Shown here: positions 1-11,301 of the stretch, piece after piece
Layout of the letters: every line of letters begins with the position of its first letter
Numbering within the stretch: the stretch's first letter is position 1
Notes under the pieces: model-generated
Databases searched by the model: none
Told to the model about the DNA's origin: nothing
The model's input: only the letters and a program-made list of their open reading frames with translations
Source: Dryas octopetala
Lineage: Eukaryota > Streptophyta > Magnoliopsida > Rosales > Rosaceae
DNA: 64,000 nt
Direction of reading: 5' to 3'
Assembly: GCA_963921425.1 (NCBI GenBank)
Contig: OY992833.1
Coordinates: 19,013,738-19,077,737, forward strand
Made by a program: the position numbers and the translations under genes

Positions 1-1640
1 AAAATTGGATCAGCGCCAACAAATCCAAATCCGAGTTGTGCATGAAACTAATCATGAAATGAAAAAGTAATAGAAAAAAAAAAAGAGGAGAGAGTTGTAG
101 AGAGTCGTGAGGGTGGGAGAGGAAGAGAGAGAAGTATTTTGTCTGATTTAGGGATAAAGAGTCAAAAAAGTAAGAGATGGGAAGAAGGAAGGGTTAAAAA
201 AGTAGGAGTTGTATTTAAAATGTACATTTAAATGAAGTTTCCCTTTTATTTATTTTTAATTAATTTTAAGTTAGATGCTTTCATTTCTTTTATGATATTA
301 TAGTAGGACGTATATTTATGAAGCTCAATTGTCACACCAGCTCCAACGTCACTTAATATGAAATGTTCATATGTTTAGCTTGATATATAGTTGTCACATG
401 TGGAATAAAACCTTGTATAATGGTTTACAAGGTGTGAGTCTCTTTTTTTATTGTCAATTAATTTCGGGTTTGATGCTTTAATTGTCTTTACTACTCACAA
501 TTCATAATTCAATAACTCAAGGAATTAATCGAATTTCTTACTTTTTTTTTTCTATGCTTGATTTTGCTTAACTTTTAATTTTAATTGTATATTTATTATC
601 CAAGAGAAGGGAACAAAACATTAAATGGATTCACAACACTTCTACATCTATGTATTCACAATCATTGAATTTATATCACACGTCAACTATCATTCAATTT
701 AGTGGATGACACTTCATTTCTTTCTTTCGGAGCATATTCTGAGTTCATATCTCATGAACAATAGTTGATTAATAAAAAAAATTAGAGTACATAGTTAAAA
801 TTAAAACAAACAAAAATAAACAAAACAAAACATAAAATTCTAGAAAAAAAAAAAAACATAATAGAGTTCAAATTTAAGAGGCGCGTGGAGTCAAAACTTG
901 TTCTTGGTTCTCCACTCAAGTATGGTATGAAGGTGCATTTGATGTGGCCCACAAAAGGGGTAGGTGTATATTCTTCCATAATTAGGTTTAGATTTTAGAC
1001 AGCTGAAAATCTAAAATGTGGGATTTACAAAAAAAAAAAAAATAATAATAATACAAATGGTATCATTTTGTGTCTCCACCCTTTTGGCCGCCAAATATTT
1101 TCGTATTTTTTTAAAATTTTTTATGAGTTCCTCTTTAATATAGTGATTGTATGGCATACAAGTATGCAACTGTATTTAATGGTAAAAAAATCTATGTAAT
1201 AGAAAGTATATTGGTCAATGTTTAAGGGTTAAAATAAATATATGCTGTACAATATTTGACTGTGGTAGACATTTATGTTTTTTTTTTAGGGTTAAATCAA
1301 ATTTTACCCCCCACAGCTTTGTTTTATAACTTTTGACCCATTGACTATTAGTTGGTAGATTAAGAGAAATAATAGTGTGTGAGTGTAACATTATATGACA
1401 TGCTGACATGATATTACCAATATAATTAAATTATAACACGATTAATATTCAAAACTCGAAACATAAACAATACCCTTAAAAATTGGATATGTATAATAAT
1501 TTGAGTAGTTTGGTATATCATATCACTGTGTCACATGGTGTTATGGTCACATATAATAATTATTTGTAGAGTATATCTAGATTTAAAATGATTAGCCATC
1601 TAAGATTAAAATACACCTAAAAGTCATTCTATTGTAATAT
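1..1640. other. Gene-free AT-rich intergenic DNA
   Basis: No coding region is credible here; short open frames are low-complexity and overlap A/T runs. Nothing with recognisable protein similarity was seen on either strand. It ends where the first putative inverted-repeat element begins. Confidence 0.6.
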
Positions 1641-1650
1641 ATATATAGAG

Positions 1651-2212
1651 AGGCACTATTGACACTCCCAGCCAATTCCTATTTGCCCACCCACCTTATT
1701 TTCACACCCCCACAAATTTTTGTACAAAAAACAAATCTATTCATCACACCCCACATTATTCCTAAACTGCCCTTATCCCTTCCTCCTCCTTCTTCACCTT
1801 CACCTTCTCCTTCCATTTTCCCTATCCTTTATATACTATGATTCACTTGTTATGAAGAATAGAAAATATCTTTTCTTCAAAATAATTGTCCAATCAAATT
1901 GGATGAAACAAGTAATACTCGATTTCAATTGAACTTCTAACTCTTAGCACTTGTGATATATTTGTGTTCTACCATGCACTTGTGTACTCTTAGCACTTGT
2001 ATTCTATTCGTGTACTATTAGCACTTGGATGAAACAAGTAGTACTCTTAGCAATTGTGTTATATTTGTGTTCTACCAGGCAGTCTTAGTTTTTTTATTTT
2101 TTTTTGTTAGCATGCCCTTTTTAGTAATTTATAAAAGAGGAAAATTATAATTAATTTTTTTAAAAAAATAGGGGTGGGAAAATAAGACAAGTGGGTAGAA
2201 ATAACACCACTT
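1651..2212. mobile_element. Putative MITE with imperfect inverted termini
   Basis: The left end (GGCACTATTGACACTCCC, then a CCCACCCACCTTATTTTC stretch) is loosely mirrored on the right by GGTGGGAAAATAAGACAAG and GGGTAGAAATAACACCAC. It lies between TATATATA tracts. The interior is pyrimidine-rich and contains short direct repeats of TCTTAGCACTTG (about 1940-2050). There is no transposase. A TSD cannot be set because both flanks are TA repeats. A similar start, GGCACTATTCCCACC, recurs near 11.62 kb, so this is probably a family. Confidence 0.4.
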
Positions 2213-2233
2213 TTATATATATATAGGAATGCC

Positions 2234-2251
2234 CTAAACCCTAAACCCTAT
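2234..2251 (+). repeat. Short interstitial CCCTAAA-like repeat
   Basis: Between two adjacent elements there are about two and a half tandem copies of CCCTAAA, the plant telomere unit. It is too short to be a telomere; a chance sequence or a repair scar is most likely. Confidence 0.5.
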
Positions 2252-2258
2252 ATATATA

Positions 2259-2657
2259 GGAGTGCTCTAAAGCTAACCAGTTAGCAAGTTAATATGAAAC
2301 TAACCATACTTTTGGGTTCACCACATCACTAATCTCATAATCCGAACCATCAATTATTTAGGCCATATTTCAAAGATCATCATTGCAAAAAATCAACTAA
2401 ATCGAAAATCATGTAGTCATGTAATTAAGATCAAATAAATAGACGATCAGTATTTTTGATAAAAGCATATAAATAGTTGTTATTATAATCAAATGGCTAA
2501 ATGACTTCTGATTTTAGAGATTTTTTACATGAATGATCTTTGAAGTAGAGACTAAAAAATGGATGGTTCGAATTTTGAGATTACATTGTGCAGTGGGCCC
2601 AACATGGTGGTTAGCTTTGTATTAACTTACTAACCAGTTAGTTTTAGAGCAATTTTG
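2259..2657 (+). mobile_element. Inverted-repeat MITE, copy a (full length)
   Basis: This is a non-coding element of about 400 bp. It starts AGTGCTCTAAAGCTAACCAG and ends CTAACCAGTTAGTTTTAGAG, so the termini are inverted copies of each other over roughly 40 bp. Much of the interior is also self-complementary (ATCAAATAAATAGACGATCA on the left arm; TCAAATGGCTAAATGAC toward the right). It is inserted in TA-repeat DNA. Three relatives lie at 2.68-2.96, 2.99-3.33 and 45.77-46.17 kb. The superfamily is not assigned because no unambiguous TSD is visible. Confidence 0.7.
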
Positions 2658-2674
2658 TAGATATATATATATAA

Positions 2675-2962
2675 AATCTCCAAGATCATTTCTATAAAAA
2701 AGCTCCAAAATAGAAAGTCATTTAGTTATTTGATTATGATAACAATTATTCATATACTTTTATCGAAAACAGTGATCGTCTATTTATTTGATCACAATTA
2801 GATGACTAAATAATTTCTAATGTAGTTGATTTTTTACAATGATAATCTTTGAAATATGACCTAAACAATGGACGGTTCGGATTATGAAATTAGTATGTGG
2901 TGGGCCCAAAAGCATGGTTACCTTCGTATTATCTTGCTATCTGGTTAGTTTTAGAGTACTCA
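2675..2962 (-). mobile_element. Inverted-repeat MITE, copy b (reverse, truncated)
   Basis: Read on the minus strand this starts GAGTACTCTAAAACTAACC and follows copy a through the GGGCCCACCACAT and ATAGACGATCACTG segments. It loses homology before the other terminus, so one end is missing. It lies head-to-head with its neighbours. Confidence 0.6.
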
Positions 2963-2989
2963 TCTGTGTGTGTATATATATATATATAC

Positions 2990-3328
2990 AATTAGATCAC
3001 TAATTTCATAATCTGAACCATCAATTATTTAGACCCTACTTCAAAGATCATCATTGCAAAACATTAACTAAATTGAAAATCATGTAGTCATCTAATTGAG
3101 ATCAAATAAATAGATGATCAGTATTTTCGATAAAAGCATAGAAATAATTGTTATTATAATTAAATGGCTAAATGACTTTTGATTTTGAAGATTTTTTACA
3201 GGAATGATCTTTGAAGTAGGGCCTAAAAAATAAATGGTTCGATTTTCAGATTACATTGTGCAGTTGGCCCAACAGGATGGTTAGCTTTGTATTAACTTAC
3301 TAACTAGTTAGTTTTAGAGCATTTTTGA
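2990..3328 (+). mobile_element. Inverted-repeat MITE, copy c (5' truncated)
   Basis: This matches copy a from the ATCACTAATTTCATAATC segment to the right terminus (CTAACTAGTTAGTTTTAGAG) but lacks the first ~60 bp. Orientation is the same as copy a. The a(+), b(-), c(+) array suggests repeated insertion into the same TA-rich target or local rearrangement. Confidence 0.6.
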
Positions 3329-3329
3329 T

Positions 3330-4687
3330 ATATACATATTAGTCTCCTAAATAAAAATGCCTTATAAAATAGTACCTTATTTTAAGGGATTTAGTTGACT
3401 CCCATAATTTTAGTTAGTATTAATTCAAATCATTTTTCTAAATCTCTCTCGAGTTCAATTACTTACTTCGTTTATGCATGTTTATGAAGCATTAATATTT
3501 ATTCCCACATTCAAGACTAGTGTGTTTTTTACTAAAATGTAAACTTGTAACAAAAATAAAATATACGGGTAAAAGGCAAAAAATATGAAATCATACACAA
3601 GCCATTCAAATCCCAATATGATCGGGATCATTTTGGGGAAGTATTTGACTTAGTTAAGTACAAATTGCGTAGTTCTTGCTAGAAATTAAACCAGTTTAAT
3701 TAATTATATAAGACCCCCATCGATCTCCAACTTTTTCTCAGCAAATTAGCGACCACTAATTAGTAAGCTAGGCACCCTAAGTTATAGCTAGATGCATGGC
3801 TGCATACATGTACGTGCGTACAATGTAGTTAACTTGTACGAGAGTTGAGGTCACCAAGAACAACATAATTTTTTTTGGTCGAAAAGATCAACATATATAA
3901 TTGATACTAATATTTTCTTTTTTGCTGGAATATTCAAATTAAATACCATTTTGATCTTCATCTTGGATCAATTCTCTCGCTAGTAATTATCTGCAGTTGA
4001 AAAATGCACCATTGAAGGTGATCATAAAAAAAGCTAGCAAGGAACAAATATATTAAATGGCAGTTCCCTAATACAATTAAGGTCGCAATTTGATATGGGA
4101 TTAATTACAAACTCATAAAGAAAAAAGAGAGATCAGCTGCAATTTACAAAACAGGTTAAATAAAAATAAAAATAAAAATAAAAGCAAAATCCAAAATAAC
4201 CAATACAACATTATTGATATTTTGATTTATGAAATGTTCGTATACGATTATTAATACTCTACATGAACAATATAATAAACATAATTTTGAATTTGATCCG
4301 TCCCTTGTTCTTCTATATTTTTGGTTTTTGTTTTGTTTTTTCGTTCTGAATTCTGATGGAGGAAGACAAAACTAGAAATGAGGGAAGAATGGCCTAACCC
4401 ACATCAACCTGGTGTGCACGTCCATATCCTGCGCCCATCCCCTTTTATTTAATTTTCCTTTCTTTTTGATTTTTTAAGTGCTATATTTCACTTTTATGTG
4501 TCAAAGTATTATATGAAATAATCATACACCAAGCACGTACACAATGCACCCTAGCGCACATTAGCATAACTGCATAAGCAAAAGCGGTTAGTTTTCTCAT
4601 TTCAACTACCATCTTCACCACCGTGGCCCGCCCACATAATGAAAAATAAGAAAACCCGACCCGTACACTGTTGTCCATCCGGGTCGT
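3330..4687. other. Intergenic region downstream of the C2 gene
   Basis: No supported gene. The AT-rich sequence includes a run of AAAATA units near 4160-4185. Its right part, from about 4.45 kb, presumably carries the 3' untranslated region and polyadenylation signals of the minus-strand C2-domain gene; the exact transcript end cannot be read. Confidence 0.5.
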
Positions 4688-6325
4688 TCACAAATAGCTT
4701 AGATTTTCTGCCGAGGGGCTCCGGTGGACCCGACTACTACCTTTCTTCTTCCGTTCCTTACTGGGCTGATCCGACCCGCAAACAATGGAGCACTCGATAC
4801 CACAAATGTTACTAAAGCACGAGAAAAGTCCGTTGTTGTTGTCGTTGTCTCTGCCGCCGCCGTCTGTGTGCCGCCGCGCGTGACGCGTCTCACTCGAAGC
4901 AAAGCTCGAATACTCGCCGCGGTCGTACACCGGCGGGAGCTCCGTCCGCCATCGCTCGAGCTTCGACTGCAGCCCCTCCACGCTGTCGTCCTCGTTCCAC
5001 GCGCCCACCACTACCGAGCTCTCATTGTCGTCCACGCGCTCCTTCGCGATCGCTGCCGCCACCTCCGACGGCGACGGGCCGAGCTCCGACTCCGTCAGGA
5101 ACGGCGCCGCCATGTGGTTCGACTTGCGCGGGGTCATGTACTGCTCGTACGCCGGCATCCTGTTGAAGGGCGATTTTCCGCGAAGCGCCGACCTCCGGGC
5201 AGGGGTATTTCCGTAATTTTCCACCAAGTTGAATTTCGGAGAGGGTCTGGATGCGGGCGACCCAGCCACGATTCCGGGTCTGTAACTGGGTTTCTCATGG
5301 ACCACCTTTTTGGGTTGTTCTTCGGGTTCGGAGGCGCTGATTATAGAGCTTGGTTTTCCCTTCTTTGATGGGTCGCTGACGCTCATTTCTGAGGCGCTGA
5401 GTATAGAGCTTGGTTTTCCTTTTTTGCCCTTTTCCTTCTTCAGTTGGACCATGGAGCTCACATCTGAGGCGCTAAGTATGGAGCTGGGCTTTCCCTTATT
5501 TGGTATCGGGTCGGACCAGCTCACATCTGAGGCGCTGAGCACGGAGCTTGATTTTCCTTTTCTGTTCTTTACAATTATTTCTGAGTTGATCAAGGAGCTG
5601 CCTTTGGATCGACCCTTTTTTTGCTTTCTCGTGCTGACTTCGTTGCCATTGACCAAGGAGCTTGATTTTCCTTTTTTGCCCTTGTTTTTGAATTCTTTGG
5701 TCCGGAGCTCCGACCCGAACATGGAGCTGCAGTCACTCTTGGAACGTCGGAGCTCGGGCCTCGAATACGATGTCGTCGTTTGACTGCCATGATGTTGGGC
5801 ACTACGGGGTGGGTCGTCCTCGCCCATCAGCGTTTTGTATCCAACGGCTGAGGTGCTGAGTTGGGAATATAGAGGCATGCTCCGCATGGAGCTATGAAGT
5901 AGTGCCACCCCGATGTTCAAAATCCCCTGCGGTCGACCGGAGGGTCGGCGCACCTGGAGTGCCACAAACCGCATCCCCTGCTGGGGGTGGTGGTGGTGGG
6001 GCCGGGTTGGGGTTGGGATAAGGTTACCCACGAGGACACGCACAGTGCCTACGTGGACATCCTTGAACCAATGGAGGGCGTAGATCTCAATCATGACGGC
6101 TGACGTGTCCTCGTGGAGGAAGTCCTCGTCGACTCGGAACACGAATTTGTCATTCCATGTGGGGTTGTTGTGGCCTTGGGTGTCCACGCGGGTCGAGAGC
6201 TTTCGATCTGGGTGGACCCACGCAATAGCGTAGGTCCGCATAGCTCGTGACATGGGTGCTAAGTCTTGCGCAGAAATCACATTGAGCTCTAGGAGTTGAA
6301 AGGGAGCTAAGATAGTTTGCGACAT
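4688..6325 (-). CDS. C2 domain-containing protein (SRC2-like), 545 aa, intronless
   Basis: An N-terminal C2 domain spans about residues 8-125 (LLELNVISAQDLAPMSR start; GHNNPTWNDKFVFRV; AIAWVHPDRK). It is followed by RFVALQVRRPSGRPQGILN, typical of plant SRC2-like C2 proteins, which bind phospholipid, often with Ca2+, at membranes. The centre (about 205-335) is a low-complexity, basic repeat region: at least four diverged copies of a KGKPSSILSASE unit. The C-terminus has a small Cys-rich patch (CFSNICGIECSIVCG). The start is the first ATG in the frame, directly before the C2 fold. The C-terminal coding half is strikingly GC- and CpG-rich compared with the surroundings. The family is clear; the cellular role is inferred only from family membership. 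Confidence 0.88.
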   Translation of the reverse strand: MSQTILAPFQLLELNVISAQDLAPMSRAMRTYAIAWVHPDRKLSTRVDTQGHNNPTWNDKFVFRVDEDFLHEDTSAVMIEIYALHWFKDVHVGTVRVLVGNLIPTPTRPHHHHPQQGMRFVALQVRRPSGRPQGILNIGVALLHSSMRSMPLYSQLSTSAVGYKTLMGEDDPPRSAQHHGSQTTTSYSRPELRRSKSDCSSMFGSELRTKEFKNKGKKGKSSSLVNGNEVSTRKQKKGRSKGSSLINSEIIVKNRKGKSSSVLSASDVSWSDPIPNKGKPSSILSASDVSSMVQLKKEKGKKGKPSSILSASEMSVSDPSKKGKPSSIISASEPEEQPKKVVHEKPSYRPGIVAGSPASRPSPKFNLVENYGNTPARRSALRGKSPFNRMPAYEQYMTPRKSNHMAAPFLTESELGPSPSEVAAAIAKERVDDNESSVVVGAWNEDDSVEGLQSKLERWRTELPPVYDRGEYSSFASSETRHARRHTDGGGRDNDNNNGLFSCFSNICGIECSIVCGSDQPSKERKKKGSSRVHRSPSAENLSYL

Positions 6326-7090
6326 CGTTGATTACGAGAAATGAAAAGCCTCTAAAGAGGAATCCTTCTTAATTCTTTTTTTTTTCTTTTATACAAACTG
6401 AATCTAGCTAGAGCTTTGTATTTCAAAAAATATGACAATGTAAGCGATGATTGAATTAAGAAGGTGGTGGTGAAGATGGTTCCGCTCGTCGTCCGAAAGG
6501 GAACTTCGGACGACGAGAGGTAAGGGCTGGCATCAAACTAAAGGAGGGTAGCTTGGAAAATGTAAGGGGGAGGAGAGAGAATGAGGGCATCTGCAAGGTG
6601 GAATTTTGTGTTAAAACAGCGTGAAACAATGGGAGTTGGTTATTTGAGAAGACAAGTGCCAATTGAGGTTGAGGTTTGACCCACGGTTTTTGTTAGGCTT
6701 GGTTTAATTTTGGAATGTGAAGAGAATGACGTGGTTATTTACAAGTACAGTCCTTAAATCTGGCTTAAAATAGGCAGCTAGCTAATTCAGTTTTTTATTT
6801 TTAATTTTGATTTTGGTGAGCCAGAGAGGGGTTTAGTTAGACTATGTTTTCAATTTAATTAATCGATAAATTGATTTCATGTCTGAAATATTTTAAGTAA
6901 TACAAACAGTATATACGGACCAAATTTGTATTGCCAAAAGCTGATGTTTCAAGCCATGAAATCAACTTTCCATCAAGTTTGTAACGGACTTAAAAATGTC
7001 GGTTTAGATAATAGGGATTTGGTTTTTTTTTGTTTTTTGTTTGAGAGGAATATATAAGAGGAAATTTTATTCAATTGCAATATCCTGATA
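6326..7090. other. Upstream region of the C2 gene
   Basis: Presumed 5' UTR and promoter for the minus-strand C2 gene. The 68-residue minus-strand frame at 6456-6662 has no recognisable domain and is not annotated. No other feature is seen. Confidence 0.4.
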
Positions 7091-7434
7091 CAAAGAAAGA
7101 GCAAGCCCATGAGGCCCGGACTCCGCATCTAACCAGTATTTTATAAAACTGAAGCTTCTTCTTCAAGATGGTTGATAAATAAGTATAACATACTCATTCC
7201 GTGAATTCCATAGCCCCCAACATAATCAGTATCGTTTGGGCATGAAAATAAAAAACAAAGAATTTTCCTTCGAAAGAGAGATCCACCAGCTCACTTAACA
7301 CGGAGAGATTCCAAACCTCTTGAGCTTTTACACAACCCCAGAGTGCATGTAGGACAGTTTCTGCATTCTCACCACAGCGATTGCAACGCGGGTCGTCCGT
7401 AAGATACGGAAGATAATTCACAATTTGAACTCGC

Positions 7435-8600
7435 TACCAAGTTAGAGGAGTTTAGATTATTATTGTTTGATATAAACAAGAAAATAACACGACCCGCTAA
7501 ACATGAATAATAAATAAATCAAATTAATATCTGTTACAATTATCTGAAATTATTGACATGTAATTTCAATAATTATCCGCCCACTTGGGGTGGATACTAT
7601 CCTATCTCAGCTGATTGGATAAAACCCATATCTCAGTTAAGAGATAAGGATGGCAGATGAGGATTGTGGTCTTTGAATTTGAATTCAAACAGAGACCCAA
7701 TCTCACCACACTTCTGATAACTCTCTCTACGAAACCACAAGAAAAAGAGAAAGTCTGATGGTAGACTTATATAAAAACTCTCGTGCATATACTCTTCAGT
7801 AACTCAACCTTAGACAATTCACCAAAAGAGTCTGGGAGCTTTGGGATCGTGGAAATCTTGGGATCTGACTTTCATAGCAAATCCCTTACCTTGGAGACAC
7901 AAGAACGTGCACAGAAGTTGTGATTTGCGTTTCCACAGCAGCTGGGTAGATTACTGCACGTCGAGGCCGTAACATCGAGGTGGTTACACTAATTCAAGAC
8001 ACTTCCGCACAGTAAGTAATCTGAACTGGAGTTTGATTTCCAATTGGCATTTGATTTCCAATTGACATTCGATTGCTTAAGTAATTGCCATATGAGATGT
8101 CAACTGTTACATTACAGAATGTAAACTACTGCATTGATATAAATATTTATTACAATATCAAACATGTGTAGCACAATTGTAACATGATAAACTCATTGAA
8201 CTATTATTATATGAAGAAAGGGTCACTTTGACTCAATTCTTATCTCCAAGACGATGTTTCTGTTTGGTTGAAGTCCATTCAATAAAATTTGAATATCTTA
8301 TAAGTTTCTTGCACTCAAAGGTGAAATATATATAAGAAACTAAATTGGACGGGGTTTTAGTTTTAGTTTTAATTAATGTGTTAGGTCTTGTTGATAAAAC
8401 CTTTTATGAGTTGTTATTCTTCTTCTTGGAGGAATTTATAATAGAACAAATAACAGAATAGCTAGCTAGTATGAGCGACTGTTTTACAAGAGTCTGCAAG
8501 AAAGGTTGAGTGACTTCCAACCTTAATTAAGGTTGATCAAGTACCTGCTTCTTGTAAAGATTATAATTGGTGGAAGCTGCACGTACCAGAGATCACTTTC
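7435..8600. other. Unassigned insert-like DNA inside the LINE remnant
   Basis: This stretch separates two LINE fragments and has no coding potential I can support. It contains TATATAAAAACTCTCG (about 7770) followed by GC-richer sequence, which resembles an LTR or promoter-like block, but I could not find paired LTR ends or a TSD. It may be a solo LTR or simply diverged intergenic sequence. Confidence 0.3.
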
Positions 8601-9434
8601 CACAAAAAGAAATTAACCTTACGTACGTAGAGTCTTTGCATTCCAAATAAGCTTCCAGGCTTTGGGATTAATCTGATGAGAGGAGTGATTAGGTACCAGG
8701 TTAGGAATTGCTTTCTGAGAATGCCACCAGTGATATATAGCCAGACACTTTACTGAATAGATGCCATTTTTCACAAAAGGCCATACCAATTTATCCATCT
8801 GCAAACCAGAAATGATAGGAATTTCTCTGATCTGCTGCTGGACAAGTTCAGGAATATAAAATTGAACTTTACTTAGGTCCCAAGACACAGAATCTGCAAC
8901 AATTAGATCATACGTACACCCTTCTTGAAATTATCAGAGGCTCCCTTTGGCCTGAAGTGGAACAATAGTTATCAAGAATTTCCTTCATGACTTGACAGTG
9001 GCTCTAGTTGCTTAATTTCAAAAAGAACCGTGAGTCGTCTGCATGGGGCCTGACCTACTCAGCTTAATTCCCATAAGATGACCATCTGCATTTACAAGCA
9101 TCCACAATCATGTGAGAAAGAACCTCCCCCACAAAGAGAAACAAGTAATTAAGGAGAAAGAGGATCGCCTTGCCGCGGCCTTAATCCTCTTGAAGGGGTG
9201 AAAGAAGGACCTGGCTTACCATTAATATGATCTGAGAGAGTGACAGAGCATACACATTCCATCACCGACTGAACCCATTTCGGATGAAATCCCATTTTCA
9301 ACATGACAGCCTCTAAGCTCATTCTACCCTGTCATAGGCCTTATTCATATCAACCTTGAGGCCCAATTTACCATCAACTCCTTGCCTTTTCAACCTGATA
9401 TGATGAAATGCTTCATGATCAGTAATGAAGACAT

Positions 9435-10347
9435 CAATGAAGCACGGATACGGATACGGCGATACGATACGATACGACACGGCAATACAACAAATTTTTA
9501 AAAATTAAGATACGATACGTCATGGATACAGTAATTAAAAATATATATTAATATATAATAATAAAAATATGAATTATTTAAAACATACTTTAAATATCAT
9601 AAAAATTCAAATTCAAATTCAAATTCATCATTCAAATTCAAATTCATTTAACTCAAACTTTAAAGACTTAAAAAGATCATCCAAATTTTACACATATATT
9701 GCATAGCTCTTCTGAAAACATATTACAAGTGAAACACATATATTATTAATTAATATTACACATGGTATTGGTAACATATATATTAACTAATATTACACAT
9801 GCTACTGGGTAACATATATATTATTAACATATATCATTATATTATATTATTAACTAATATTATAGATGGTATTGGGTTTTCCACCGAATTGGAGAGTCAA
9901 GAAATAATATAATATAATATTATGCCACCGAATTGGAGAAAACAGCTAGCTGAAAAGCAGAATGTTGTAATACAGAAATATCAAGAAAAGCAGCAAGCCC
10001 ACAAGAAATGGATGATTACGAACTGATCTGGAACAGAACTCGTCGGCGGTGCAGCGCAAGTCGATCTTTTGGAGTGGGTTTCTGCGCATCCGATTTGGGT
10101 TTTCAATTTGGGTGAAGTGGGTTTCTGAATTTCTGCGCATCCGATTTGAGTTTCCAAGATGAAGAAGATGAAGTGGCTGAAGAACACTGAAGGATACCCG
10201 TGTCGAGAGCAAATGATACGCGTATCCAATGAGTCAAATACGTATCCGTTGACTGGATACGTATTCAATGCGTATCTGTCCATATCTGAAGCGTATCCGT
10301 ATCCGATACGGGATACGGCACCAAAATGGCGTATCCATGCTTCAGAG
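9435..10347. mobile_element. hAT-like non-autonomous element with 8-bp TSD
   Basis: The element is flanked by an exact 8-bp duplication, GAAGACAT (9427-9434 and 10348-10355). The left terminus CAATGAAGCACGGATACG pairs with the right terminus read in reverse, CTCTGAAGCATGGATACG (14 of 18 identical). Subterminal regions are packed with GGATACG/CGTATCC motifs in both orientations, a typical hAT layout. The interior has (TTCAAA)n and a duplicated TTTCTGCGCATCCGATTTG (near 10.08 and 10.13 kb). No transposase is present. It sits in the LINE reverse transcriptase frame. Confidence 0.85.
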
Positions 10348-10649
10348 GAAGACATTGTCTTGAATTTGCCTTTGAGACACAAAAGCACTCTGAAATGGGG
10401 ATATTATATTTGGGAGAATTAGTCTGATCAACCTATTGCCCAAGAGTTTAGACAAAATCTTGTAAGAAAAATTGCAACAGCTTATAGGTCTAAACTGTGT
10501 AAAATTTTCAGGTGCAGGCACTTTGGGAATCACCATAACTCTAGTCTGGTTGAAAGCCTTCAGAATATATAAGTCATACGCATCTTAACTACATCGATCA
10601 ACTTTGCAAGAAGTTTGTAACCCAATATTGACCCACTTAATGAAAATTT

Positions 10650-11301
10650 TAGGGGTGGGCATTAAGACCGAAAATACCGAAACCATACCGTTCCGTGCCA
10701 TTCCGTATCGTTTGGTCCCATCCCGTTTTTTTTTTTTTTTTCCAATCCCGTACCGTACCGATCTTAAACGAGATGAGATCGATCCTGAAGGTTTAATACC
10801 GAGATGGTCTCATCCCGTACCGATTAATTAAAATTTAATTAAAAATTTATTTATTTAATTTAATAGGCCCAAATATCACTAAGCCCAATTCATTTTTTAA
10901 CTTGGATTTAGAAGATGAACTTTATCTTGAAGAACTTAAATTTTATGAAAGTGTTGAAGCATGTAATGTTTTGTTTATTATCTTAAACTTTACTTGGTTT
11001 GCTTTGTAAGTTTGTATTTGTTTTGTAAGTTTCATGGACTAAGTTTACAAGGTCATTTGTTATGTTTACATGTTATTATTTAAGTATGAATTTCGAATAA
11101 AAATTGAATAATTGAATTTTTATTATTTTTTAGTCTGGGATCGGGATGGTACCGAACCAGTTTGGTACAGGACGAGATGGTATCATAATCCCAAAACCCC
11201 CATTCCGTCCCATACCGATCCCAAACTCAAATCATGAGATGGGAACGAGATGAGGTAAGTCTCGTCCCCCCCCCCCCCCCCCCATCTCGTGCCCACCCCT
11301 A
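10650..11301. mobile_element. hAT-like non-autonomous element with perfect 8-bp TSD
   Basis: The terminus TAGGGGTGGGCA is exactly inverted at the right end (TGCCCACCCCTA). An identical 8-bp TSD GAAAATTT occupies 10642-10649 and 11302-11309. Subterminal copies of CCGTACCG/CCCGTACC motifs are present on both sides. The 652-bp element has no transposase. It contains long T (about 10728-10741) and C (11266-11283) runs. The 8-bp TSD and TIR fit the hAT superfamily. Confidence 0.9.

Larger units (their letters stand above)
7090..10560 (-). mobile_element. Degenerate LINE (non-LTR retrotransposon), split by insertions
   Basis: Minus-strand fragments read in LINE order. Reverse transcriptase N-terminal part at 10342-10536 (FRPISCCNFSYKILSKLL, QSAFVSQRQIQDNVF). 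RT middle at about 9300-9434 (LKVDMNKAYDR). RT 'GLRPRQGDPLSP' near 9150-9230. A C-terminal connecting segment at 8619-8888. A zinc-knuckle (zf-RVT; CNRCGENAETVLHALWGC) at 7194-7421. Frameshifts and stops break every part, so it is inactive. A hAT-like element (9435-10347) interrupts the RT; removing it with one copy of its TSD rejoins the frame exactly. About 1.1 kb of unrelated DNA (7435-8600) separates the zinc-knuckle piece. Confidence 0.8.

Noticed and set aside
2234-2251. Telomere-like CCCTAAA units as evidence of a chromosome end or fusion
   Set aside because: Only about two and a half units between MITEs; too short to mean more than a chance or repair sequence.
4724-5783. Plus-strand open frames opposite the C2 gene
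   Set aside because: Antisense shadows of a GC-rich coding region with repeats; no recognisable family.
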